From the NCBI RefSeq assembly GCF_021277265.1, contig NZ_JAJSOH010000018.1, positions 62,001-126,000 of the forward strand: a stretch of 64,000 nucleotides of DNA, in the 5' to 3' direction. This document shows positions 35,473-42,974 of this stretch, piece by piece. Source of the stretch: Kineosporia rhizophila (GTDB taxonomy: Bacteria > Actinomycetota > Actinomycetes > Actinomycetales > Kineosporiaceae). Each line of letters starts with the position of its first letter. Positions within the stretch are counted from its first letter, which is position 1. The translations under genes and the position numbers were made by a program. The notes below the pieces were generated by a model. That model was not told the origin of the DNA. It ran no database searches and saw nothing but the letters and a program-made list of their open reading frames with translations.

Positions 35473-35502
35473 CAGAAGTCTCTTCTCCCAGACGGGTTTC
35501 GA

Positions 35503-36978
35503 TCAGTACGTGAGGACGAGGCGCTCGCCCGAGTCACGATCGGCTTCTCGATCAGGTTCTGGATCGGTGCTCGAGTGGTGGCCGGGCTCTTCGGGCCCGG
35601 CTCCCGGCCCGGAGCGCACGAGGCGGCACATCAGCCGCACCCAGACCACGGCGAGCACGCCGTAGACCACGGTGAAACCGACGAGCGAGAGGACGATCTC
35701 GGTCCCGGTGACCCCGGCGCTCACCCCTTGCTCGGTGCGGAACAGCCCGAAGGCCAGCCAGGGCTGCCGGGCGGTCTCGGTGAAGATCCAGCCGATCGCG
35801 TTGGCGGCCAGGGGCATCAGGCCGATCACCGCGGGGACCATGACCATCACCGGGCGCAGCCGGGGGTGGTGCAGGAACGCCGGCAGGTCCCGGTCCTTGC
35901 GGGTGGCCAGCAGGTAGAGCGCGGCCAGCCCGGCGGCGGCCATGCCCACGCCGATCATCAGGCGGAACGACCAGAACGCGACCGGCACCCAGGGGATGTA
36001 GTTGGCCTCGCCGTACTGCTGGGTGTACTGCGCCTGCAGGTCGTTGATGCCCTGCACGGTGCCGTGGAAGTCGTGGGTGGCCAGGAAGGACAGCAGGCCC
36101 GGGATGTCGATCTTGATCGAGGGCTCGCTCTCGCCCGGCCCGGCGTAGGAGAACAGCGAGAACGGTGCGCCGCTGGTGGTGCTGTACAGCGCCTCGGCGG
36201 CGGCCATCTTCATCGGCTGCACCTCGGTGATCACCACCCCGAGCCGGTCGCCGGTGATCGCCGTGCCGATCCCGGCCAGCACCATCGTCCAGGCGCCGAC
36301 CTTGCCCATCACCCGCACGGCGGCGCGGTCCACCCCCGGCCTGCGCAGCTGATTCCACACCGAGATGGCCAGCAGCAGGGCCCCGCCGGTCATCAGCGCA
36401 CCGGTGGCGGCGTGCGGGTAGGCGGCCAGGTTGAGCTCGTTGAACAGCAGGCTGGAGAAGTCGTGCAGCTGGGCCCGGCCGGTCTCGGCGTCGATCGAGT
36501 AGCCGATCGGGTTCTGCATGAACGAGTTGGCCGACAGGATGACGAAGGCCGAGAGCTGGGTGCCGATCGCGACCACCCAGATGGTGGCCAGGTGCAGCCC
36601 GCGCGGCAGCCGGTCCCAGCCGAAGAACCACAGCCCCAGGAAGGTCGCCTCGAGGAAGAAGGCGAGCATGCCCTCGATCGCCAGGGTCGGGCCGAACACG
36701 TCGCCGTAGAAGCGGGCGAAGCTGCTCCAGTTCAGGCCGAACTGGAACTCCTGCACCAGGCCGGTGACCACCCCGACGGCGAAGGTGATCAGCAGCAGCT
36801 GCCCGGTGAGCACGGTGACCCGTTTCAGGTCGTCCCGGCCGGTGCGCAGCCAGGCGGTGTGGAACAGCGCCGTGAGCAGGGAGAGGCTGATCGACAGGGG
36901 CACGAAGAGGTAGTGGTAGATGGTCGTCACCGCGAACTGCAGCCGCGCGAGGTCGGTGACGTCCAGAGGCCAGTCCAT
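35503..36978 (-). CDS. cydA: Cytochrome bd ubiquinol oxidase subunit I
   Basis: 491 residues from ATG 36978 with GAAGGG about 9 bp upstream. The high-spin heme ligand His is in T-T-I-Y-H-Y-L-F-V-P, the second heme His in A-A-Y-P-H-A-A-T-G, and the conserved Q-P-M-K-M-A-A-A-E motif starts the quinol loop, which is of the short type. Nine hydrophobic helices. CydA holds all three hemes and the quinol site. First gene of the operon, divergent from a BlaI-type repressor gene, with an intergenic operator cluster. Confidence 0.97.
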   Translation of the reverse strand: MDWPLDVTDLARLQFAVTTIYHYLFVPLSISLSLLTALFHTAWLRTGRDDLKRVTVLTGQLLLITFAVGVVTGLVQEFQFGLNWSSFARFYGDVFGPTLAIEGMLAFFLEATFLGLWFFGWDRLPRGLHLATIWVVAIGTQLSAFVILSANSFMQNPIGYSIDAETGRAQLHDFSSLLFNELNLAAYPHAATGALMTGGALLLAISVWNQLRRPGVDRAAVRVMGKVGAWTMVLAGIGTAITGDRLGVVITEVQPMKMAAAEALYSTTSGAPFSLFSYAGPGESEPSIKIDIPGLLSFLATHDFHGTVQGINDLQAQYTQQYGEANYIPWVPVAFWSFRLMIGVGMAAAGLAALYLLATRKDRDLPAFLHHPRLRPVMVMVPAVIGLMPLAANAIGWIFTETARQPWLAFGLFRTEQGVSAGVTGTEIVLSLVGFTVVYGVLAVVWVRLMCRLVRSGPGAGPEEPGHHSSTDPEPDREADRDSGERLVLTY

Positions 36979-37032
36979 GGTTTTCGTGCCCTTCGGCCGA
37001 GGTGGGACGGGACGATGAGCCCTACGACTCAT

Positions 37033-37088
37033 CTACGACAGAGTGTAGTACGACTGGGCGTCGTACTACAGCCGGGCGTACTACAGCC
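37033..37088. promoter_or_regulatory. BlaI-type operator cluster between cydA and the BlaI gene
   Basis: GTAGTACGAC (37045-37054) and GTCGTACTAC (37060-37069) form a perfect 10-bp inverted repeat. Overlapping it, TACGACA-GAG-TGTAGTA (37034-37050) matches the TACnACA...TGTnGTA pattern of BlaI/MecI operators. CGTACTACAGCC is repeated directly at 37062 and 37077. The cluster lies between the divergent genes and overlaps the likely promoter of each. Confidence 0.8.
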
Positions 37089-37096
37089 GCACGTAT

Positions 37097-37102
37097 TAGG
37101 AT
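37097..37102 (+). promoter_or_regulatory. -10 box of a leaderless BlaI transcript
   Basis: TAGGAT ends 6 bp before the GTG start at 37109 and no ribosome binding site is present, the geometry of a leaderless mRNA. The upstream operator cluster covers its -35 region, consistent with autorepression. Confidence 0.5.
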
Positions 37103-37108
37103 GGGCGG

Positions 37109-37486
37109 GTGAGCCTGGGTCATCTCGAACGCGACGTCATGGACTGTCTGTGGTCCGCACCGGCCCCGATGACGGTGCGGGACGTGCACGCGGCCCTGGG
37201 CGAGCAGCGCGAGGTGGCCTACACCACGGTGATGACGGTGCTGCAGCGGCTGGCCAAGAAGGGCATGGCCCGGCAGACCAAAGACGGCAAGGCGCACTTG
37301 TACTCGGCCGCCGAGTCGAAGGAGCAGATGGCCGCCGAGCTGATGATGGACGCGCTGGGTGACGTCGGCGGGGCGCAGGCCCGGCAGACGGCACTGCTGC
37401 ACTTCGTCGGCCGCATGTCGGCCAACGAGGCCGAGCTGCTCAAGGCCGCCCTGAGCGCCGGCGGCTCGCCGGAACGCGCTCCGTGA
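37109..37486 (+). CDS. BlaI/MecI/CopY-family transcriptional repressor
   Basis: 125 residues. A winged helix (about 1-75) with L-E-R-D-V-M-D-C-L-W, M-T-V-R-D-V and the recognition helix A-Y-T-T-V-M-T-V-L-Q-R-L is diagnostic of BlaI. A dimerisation tail follows. BlaI repressors bind TACNACA palindromes like those directly upstream, and are inactivated by proteolysis triggered by a partner M56 peptidase, which is the next gene. In Mycobacterium, the homologue is reported to regulate respiratory/ATP synthase genes. The neighbouring cyd operon makes a similar role here plausible. Confidence 0.93.
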   Translation: MSLGHLERDVMDCLWSAPAPMTVRDVHAALGEQREVAYTTVMTVLQRLAKKGMARQTKDGKAHLYSAAESKEQMAAELMMDALGDVGGAQARQTALLHFVGRMSANEAELLKAALSAGGSPERAP

Positions 37487-37493
37487 CCCGACT

Positions 37494-38483
37494 GTGAGCC
37501 CCGCGGTCGGGCTCTGGCTGCTGGCGATCACGCTGACCTGGCCGGTGCCGGCCGTTCTGGCCCGCGCCCGTCGGCTCCTCACCGTGCCCCGGGCCGCTGT
37601 CGTGCTCTGGCAGGCCGTGGCGGTGGCCGCTCTGCTGGCGGTCTTCGGCGCCTCGTTGGCCACGATCCAGGCCCTGGTCACCGGCCTGCTCACCGCCGAC
37701 GGGGGCAGGCTCACCGGTGTCGGCGAACTGCGGCCGACCGGCGTCCTGCACCTTTCCATCGCGGTCGGGCTGATCGCTCTGACGGTATTCGCCCTCGTGC
37801 GGCTCAATTTCGCCGGCGTGCAGGTGGCCCGGCGGTTGCGCCGGCACCGCCGTCGGCATCGCGACCTGGTCGATCTGCTGTCCACCACCGGCGGCGAGAA
37901 CGTGCGCGTACTCGACAGCGGCGAGCGGGCCTACGCCTACTGTCTGCCCGGCCGCGACTCCCGCGTGATCATCAGCGACGCGGCCCTGCGCGATCTCACG
38001 CCCGAGCAGGTCGCCGCGGTGATCGAGCACGAGCGCGCCCACCTGCGGGCCCGGCACGACCTGCTGCTGGAGTTCTTCACGGTGTTGTACGAGGCGGCCG
38101 GGCGGCGGGCCGGTACCGAGGCCGCCCTGATCCAGACTGCGGTGTTGGTCGAGTTGCTGGCCGACGATGCGGCCCGGCGGCTGTACGGGCCCCAGCCCCT
38201 GATCGCTGCACTGGCCACGATGGGCAACAGCACAGCGCTGGAGAACCCGGCCACCCCGAAGTCGTCGCACACTCCGGCGCCCGAAGCGGCGGCCGGGCTC
38301 AGCGACGAGGTGGTCGGCATCGGCGTGCTGCCCCGGCTGCGAAGACTGGTCGATGCGCCGGTCTCGGTGGCCCCACCCGGTCTGGCGGTGGCGGTGTACC
38401 TGTTGGCGCTCGCCCTGATCACCGTGCCCACGGTGGCGTTGGCACTGCCGTGGCTGACCAGCACCTACGAGATCATTCGCTGA
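37494..38483 (+). CDS. M56-family (BlaR1/MecR1-like) membrane metallopeptidase
   Basis: 329 residues, four transmembrane helices (about 3-22, 35-60, 85-105 and 285-315). The zinc peptidase motif H-E-R-A-H is at 179-183, with a downstream acidic helix supplying the third ligand. There is no extracellular beta-lactam-sensor domain, so the signal differs from classical BlaR1. GTG start 8 bp after the BlaI stop. It probably cleaves or triggers cleavage of BlaI in response to an unknown envelope or respiratory signal. Confidence 0.88.
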   Translation: MSPAVGLWLLAITLTWPVPAVLARARRLLTVPRAAVVLWQAVAVAALLAVFGASLATIQALVTGLLTADGGRLTGVGELRPTGVLHLSIAVGLIALTVFALVRLNFAGVQVARRLRRHRRRHRDLVDLLSTTGGENVRVLDSGERAYAYCLPGRDSRVIISDAALRDLTPEQVAAVIEHERAHLRARHDLLLEFFTVLYEAAGRRAGTEAALIQTAVLVELLADDAARRLYGPQPLIAALATMGNSTALENPATPKSSHTPAPEAAAGLSDEVVGIGVLPRLRRLVDAPVSVAPPGLAVAVYLLALALITVPTVALALPWLTSTYEIIR

Positions 38484-38652
38484 CTCGGCCCGCAGCGGAC
38501 CGGGCCGGTTGTTCATCCATTCGCGCACGGCCTGTTATCGCAAGGCGGGCACGACAGGTATGCCTGAGGGCATATGCCGGTCTGTCTTTGGGCCGCCCGA
38601 CCACCCCGCCGACTGCTGCCGTCCGCCAGATCCCGCCGCGCCCGTCCGTTCC

Positions 38653-38658
38653 TAGGCT
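38653..38658 (+). promoter_or_regulatory. -10 box of a leaderless ABC transporter transcript
   Basis: TAGGCT ends 7 bp before ATG 38666 and there is no ribosome binding site, suggesting leaderless initiation of the ABC-2 operon. Confidence 0.45.
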
Positions 38659-38665
38659 CTTCGAC

Positions 38666-39592
38666 ATGATCGAAGTCGAGAACCTGCGCAAGGAGTACGG
38701 CGCCAAGGTCGCCGTCGAGGACCTGACCTTCACCGTGCCCTCCGGCACGGTCACCGGCTTCCTCGGCCCCAACGGCGCCGGCAAGTCGACCACGATGCGG
38801 ATGATCGCCGGCCTGGACACCCCCACCCGCGGCCAGGTGCGGGTGAACGGTGCCGACTACCGCCACGCCGCCGCGCCGATGGCCGAGCTGGGCATCCTGC
38901 TCGAGGCCAAGGCCGTGCACACCGGCCGCTCGGCCCGTAACCATCTGCTGGCCCTGGCCGTCACCAACGGGATCCCGGCCCGCCGGGTGGACGAGGTGAT
39001 CGAGATGGTCGGGCTGCACCAGGTCGCGGCCAAGCGGGTCGGTGGCTTCTCACTGGGCATGGGCCAGCGGCTCGGCGTGGCCACCGCCCTGCTCGGCGAC
39101 CCGCGCGTGGTGATCCTGGACGAGCCGGTCAACGGTCTCGACCCCGAGGGCGTGCTGTGGATCCGCAACCTGCTCAAGGCGCTGGCCGAGGAGGGCCGCA
39201 CGGTGTTCGTCTCCTCGCACCTGATGAGCGAGATGGCGCTGACCGCGACCCGGCTGGTCGTGGTGGGCAAGGGCCGGCTGGTGGCCGACACCACGGTGGC
39301 CGAGTTCGTCGCCCAGGCGGCCGGCAGCGGGGTGCTCGTGCGCACCCCGGAGGCCGTCAGGCTGCGTGAGGTGCTGCTGCGCCCGGGCGTCACCGTGACC
39401 AGCGAGGCCGAGGGCCTGCTGGAGGTCAGCGGTCTGAGCGCCGAGGAGATCGGCGACGCGGCCTGGAAGGCGAACCTGCCGCTGCACGAGCTGACCAACC
39501 GCACCGCGTCCCTGGAGGACGCCTTCATGCAGATGACCCACGACGCCGTGGAGTACCGCAACCAGCCGATCGCCAAGGAGGCCGCCGCGTGA
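38666..39592 (+). CDS. ABC transporter ATP-binding protein (ABC-2 type)
   Basis: 308 residues: Walker A G-P-N-G-A-G-K-S-T (about 34-42), signature F-S-L-G-M-G-Q-R (a variant of LSGGQ), Walker B V-V-I-L-D-E-P-V-N-G-L-D and the H-loop S-S-H. The C-terminal extension (about 220-308) is the typical domain of DrrA/CcmA-like ATPases. The gene overlaps the permease gene by GTGA. A two-component system follows, suggesting a drug or peptide exporter controlled by it. Confidence 0.92.
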   Translation: MIEVENLRKEYGAKVAVEDLTFTVPSGTVTGFLGPNGAGKSTTMRMIAGLDTPTRGQVRVNGADYRHAAAPMAELGILLEAKAVHTGRSARNHLLALAVTNGIPARRVDEVIEMVGLHQVAAKRVGGFSLGMGQRLGVATALLGDPRVVILDEPVNGLDPEGVLWIRNLLKALAEEGRTVFVSSHLMSEMALTATRLVVVGKGRLVADTTVAEFVAQAAGSGVLVRTPEAVRLREVLLRPGVTVTSEAEGLLEVSGLSAEEIGDAAWKANLPLHELTNRTASLEDAFMQMTHDAVEYRNQPIAKEAAA

Positions 39593-40455
39593 GCACCTCG
39601 ACCACCACCCAAGACACCTCGCAGGCGACCGAGCCGACCGGGGCCGCACCGACGTCCTCAATCAGCAAGGCCCCCCAGATCCGGGTGACCCAGGCGCGGG
39701 TGATCCACTCCGAGTGGATCAAGTTCCGCACGGTGCGCTCCACCGTGTGGACGCTGTTCACCGCGGTGTTCCTGCTGATCGGGATCAGCGCGCTGATCGC
39801 CGCGGTCACGATGAACCAGTGGGACACCATGGACCCGGACGTCCAGGCCACCCTGGACCCGATCGGCGCGGCCACCTCGGGCAGCACGTTCGCCCAGCTC
39901 GCCCTGAGCGTCCTCGCGGTGCTGATGATCACCGGCGAGTACACCACCGGGATGATCCGGGCCAGCCTGACCGTGGTGCCCCGGCGGCTGCCGGTGTTCT
40001 GGGCCAAGCTGATCGTGTTCTCGGTGGTCACCTTCGTGGTCAGCCTGGTGTCCTCGTTCGTGGCCTTCTTCCTGACCCAGGCCATCCTCTCGGCCAAGGA
40101 CTTCGGCGCCTCGATCAGCGACGAGCACGCGCTGCGGGCGGTCTTCGGCCTGGCCCTCTACCTGACCGTGGCGGGCGTGATCTCGATGGCCATCGGTGCC
40201 CTGCTGCGCTCCACCGCCCCGGCGATCTTCACCATGGTCGCGGTGTTCCTGGTGATCCCACCGGTGCTCTCGCTGCTGCCCGCCTCGGTCTCCGAGGACA
40301 TCCTGAAGTACCTGCCCAACTACGCGGGCTCGGCGATGTTCACGGTGGGGGCGGAGAACTCCCTCTCCCCCGGCGGCGGTCTGCTGGTGTTCTGCCTCTA
40401 CGCCGTCGTCCTGATCGCCGCCGCCGCGTGGCGGATGCGTAAGGCAGACGTCTGA
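39589..40455 (+). CDS. ABC-2 type permease
   Basis: 288 residues. A Ser/Thr/Pro-rich cytoplasmic N-terminus (about 1-35), then six hydrophobic helices beginning T-V-W-T-L-F-T-A-V-F-L-L-I. The extracytoplasmic loop after the first helix and the E-Y-T-T-G-M-I-R-A-S-L interface helix are typical of DrrB/NatB-like permeases. GTG start overlaps the ATPase stop. Likely exports a lipid, peptide or antibiotic; substrate unknown. Confidence 0.88.
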   Translation: MSTSTTTQDTSQATEPTGAAPTSSISKAPQIRVTQARVIHSEWIKFRTVRSTVWTLFTAVFLLIGISALIAAVTMNQWDTMDPDVQATLDPIGAATSGSTFAQLALSVLAVLMITGEYTTGMIRASLTVVPRRLPVFWAKLIVFSVVTFVVSLVSSFVAFFLTQAILSAKDFGASISDEHALRAVFGLALYLTVAGVISMAIGALLRSTAPAIFTMVAVFLVIPPVLSLLPASVSEDILKYLPNYAGSAMFTVGAENSLSPGGGLLVFCLYAVVLIAAAAWRMRKADV

Positions 40456-40477
40456 TCCGTCCATCAGGATGAGCCCC

Positions 40478-41689
40478 ATGAACGTGTCGGACGTGCAGGA
40501 CGTGCGAGACGTGCACGCCCCCGTCGGACGTCTGCTCGCGCGCACCCGCCGCGAGTGGACGTCCGACGTGCTGCTCACCCTGCTGGTGATGGCGACGGTG
40601 GTGCTGCGCTCCGACGTACCCCCGGTCAGCGACACCGCCGCCGCGATCGAGATGTTCCTGGTGCTCCCGCTGGTGCTGCGCCGGGTCTTCCCCAGCACCG
40701 TCTTCGTGGTGCTGCTGGTCCTGTTCGGCACGCTCCCCCTCTGGTCGACGGTGAGCGGGCCGAACCTGGCCGTACTGGTGGCCCTCTACACAGTGGCGGC
40801 CAACCAGTCCCGGGTCCGGGCCAGTGTCGCGGCGCTGGCCCTGGACATCACCTACGTGGTGCTGGTGAGTGCGTCCCCCCGCGTCAACTGGGTGGACGCG
40901 CTGCTGGTGTGCACCGCCGCCACTGCCGCCGCCCTTGCGTTGGGGCTGTGGATCGGCACCCGCCGCAGCTATCTGGCCGAGCTCCGCGACCGGGCCGAGC
41001 GGCTGGAACGCGAACGCGACCAGCAGCACGAACTGGCCGTGGCCACCGAACGGGCCCGGATGACCCGCGAGATGCACGACATCGTGGCGCACCACCTGAC
41101 CGTGGTGGTGGCGTTGAGCGATGCGGCTGCCCGTACGGCGCCCAGGTCGCCGGAACAGGCGGCCGAGGTGATGCGCCAGGTCTCCGCCACCGGGCGGCAG
41201 GCACTGGCCGAGACCCGGCGGGTGCTCAACGGCAGCAACGGAAGCTCGGAGGGCGAGGGGGACGGGCGGGCGCCGGTTCCCGACCTGCGCGGGATCGATG
41301 ATCTGCTGGAAGGCGTGAGGACGGCCGGGTTGCCGGTGTCGTACCAGGTCGCCGGGGATCCGGGGAAGGTCGCGATCGAGCCGGGGGTGCAGCTGACGGT
41401 GTATCGGCTGGTGCAGGAGGCGTTGACGAACACGATGAAGCACGCCGGCGCGGGGGCGACGGCGACCGTGCGGCTGGAGTACGGGGACAGCAGAATTGCG
41501 GTCGAGATAACGGACGACGGTGGTGGGCGCCGGGCTGCGGCGGCACCTTCGCGGGGTCCTGGGAGAGGGCTGACGGGTATGCGCGAGCGGGTTCACGCCT
41601 ACGGCGGCGAGGTGGACTCCGGGCCTCGGCACCCGGCCGGCTGGCGGGTCTCGGCCCGGATCGCGGCCGGGCCGCAGGGGGCGTCGTGA
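40478..41689 (+). CDS. NarL/DesK-type sensor histidine kinase
   Basis: 403 residues from ATG 40478, chosen over ATG 40469 because AGGA lies 8 bp upstream. Four or five N-terminal transmembrane helices (about 30-165), then the dimerisation helix with the phosphorylatable His200 in T-R-E-M-H-D-I-V-A-H-H. A HATPase domain follows, with E-A-L-T-N-T-M-K-H-A and D-D-G-G-G then G-R-G-L-T-G-M-R-E-R. Overlaps the response regulator by GTGA. The sensor has no large extracellular domain, so it probably senses within the membrane, as is typical of kinases governing ABC-2 exporters. Confidence 0.93.
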   Translation: MNVSDVQDVRDVHAPVGRLLARTRREWTSDVLLTLLVMATVVLRSDVPPVSDTAAAIEMFLVLPLVLRRVFPSTVFVVLLVLFGTLPLWSTVSGPNLAVLVALYTVAANQSRVRASVAALALDITYVVLVSASPRVNWVDALLVCTAATAAALALGLWIGTRRSYLAELRDRAERLERERDQQHELAVATERARMTREMHDIVAHHLTVVVALSDAAARTAPRSPEQAAEVMRQVSATGRQALAETRRVLNGSNGSSEGEGDGRAPVPDLRGIDDLLEGVRTAGLPVSYQVAGDPGKVAIEPGVQLTVYRLVQEALTNTMKHAGAGATATVRLEYGDSRIAVEITDDGGGRRAAAAPSRGPGRGLTGMRERVHAYGGEVDSGPRHPAGWRVSARIAAGPQGAS

Positions 41690-42372
41690 TCAGTGTGCTG
41701 CTGGTCGACGACCAGCAACTGCTGCGGATGGGCTTCCGGATGATCCTCGACGCGGAAGACGACCTGACCGTGGTCGGCGAGGCGGCGGACGGCCGGGCCG
41801 GTGTGACGATGGCCGCCGCCCTGAAACCGGACATCGTGCTGATGGACGTGAGAATGCCGGGGATGGACGGGATCTCGGCCACCGAGGCGATCCTGAAGGC
41901 GGACCCGCAGGCCCGGGTGCTGATCCTGACCACCTTCGACGTGGACGAGTACGTGTACGCCGGGCTGCGCGCCGGGGCCAGCGGCTTCCTGCTCAAGGAC
42001 GCCCCGACCGACGAGCTGATCTCGGCGATCCGCACGGTCGCGGGCGGCGAGTCGGTGCTGGCCCCGACCACCACCACGCGGCTGATCAGCCGGCTGGTCA
42101 CCCTGTTGCCGACGAGCTCGCCCGGTTCACCCGGTGACGGCCCGGGCCGGGCCGAGGCGGTGCTGGCCGAGCTGACCGATCGCGAGCGTCAGGTCTTCCT
42201 CCTGGTCGCCGCCGCCCGCTCGAACCGGGAGATCGCCGCCGAGCTCCACCTCTCCGAGGGCACGGTGAAGATCCACGTGGGGCGGATCCTGAACAAGCTG
42301 GGTCTGCGCGACCGGGTGCAGGCGGTGGTGCTGGCCTACGAGTCGGGTCTGGTCGTTCCCGACCGCTCCTGA
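41686..42372 (+). CDS. NarL/LuxR-type response regulator
   Basis: 228 residues. The receiver domain (about 1-120) has D-D at 8-9, the phosphoacceptor Asp54 in V-L-M-D-V-R-M-P, a Thr in L-T-T-F and the Lys in F-L-L-K-D-A. The LuxR helix-turn-helix (about 160-220) has L-T-D-R-E-R-Q-V-F and H-L-S-E-G-T-V-K-I-H-V-G-R-I-L-N-K-L. Start GTG overlaps the kinase stop. It probably regulates the ABC-2 operon just upstream. Confidence 0.95.
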   Translation: MISVLLVDDQQLLRMGFRMILDAEDDLTVVGEAADGRAGVTMAAALKPDIVLMDVRMPGMDGISATEAILKADPQARVLILTTFDVDEYVYAGLRAGASGFLLKDAPTDELISAIRTVAGGESVLAPTTTTRLISRLVTLLPTSSPGSPGDGPGRAEAVLAELTDRERQVFLLVAAARSNREIAAELHLSEGTVKIHVGRILNKLGLRDRVQAVVLAYESGLVVPDRS

Positions 42373-42974
42373 TCTGCGTCGTCCGGGTGTCACCCCCGGG
42401 CCGGCCGGGGTGATGGGGCGACTACGCTTCGTAGCGCGCAGTCGCGGGCCGGGAAATCTGGCAACCCTTCGCCTCGCATATTCGGGGAATTCCCCAAAAG
42501 CACCGTTCGGTCTTTGACGCAGAGTCGGCGAAGCACTTTCCCGTTCATCACACCCGTCACTCAAGACGACAGGTGTTGCACTCGCGACGCATCCGCACCC
42601 ACTTCGGATTTCCAGTGGAATGTAATTAAGGCGGTCCACGTCCGCATTTGATCGGGCATTTATCAATCCCGTTGAACTTCAAGCTCGTACGAAACATCAG
42701 GTTATCGCAGACGTCACGTTTCCCTGCCGGCACCCCCGCCTGCCTGCGGCGATGCCAGAACGACGTTCTGTCGACCAATTCCGCCGTTTCACTGTTCAGC
42801 GGCGCGAAGGACTGGTTAAGTACATCCCGCCGCGACTACTCCTTTACGCACAGCTACGAACCAGAGGCTGCTTCTCTGGTACATTCCCGGCCCCCGGCCG
42901 GGCAGTGGGACGAAATCTTCTCGACGGGCGGATCCAGGCCTCGGCGGGATCCGCACCAAGCCACGGAGGAACCG
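42373..42974. other. 602-bp intergenic region between the two-component system and the conservon
   Basis: No gene is supported here. The 5' end holds hairpin-forming sequence: an imperfect pairing of CACCCCC with GGGGTG near 42391-42412, and GCGACT (42418) with AGTCGC (42440), perhaps a weak terminator without a T-tract. The middle and 3' parts (about 42460-42720 and 42770-42880) are distinctly AT-richer than the coding DNA and probably carry the conservon promoter and leader. The frame upstream of the cvnA TTG stays open for 327 bp, but the amino-acid sequence looks like non-coding translation. Confidence 0.6.

Noticed and set aside
34390-37362. Open frame of 990 codons antisense to cydB and cydA
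   Set aside because: Low-complexity His/Gln/Arg translation; runs through two genes and an operator region.
37494-38483. M56 peptidase as a broken BlaR1
   Set aside because: The zinc motif H-E-R-A-H is intact; absence of a penicillin-binding sensor domain is common in this family.
42648-42974. N-terminal extension of CvnA to an ATG at 42648
   Set aside because: No ribosome binding site and no family character before the TTG at 42975, which has GGAGGA upstream.
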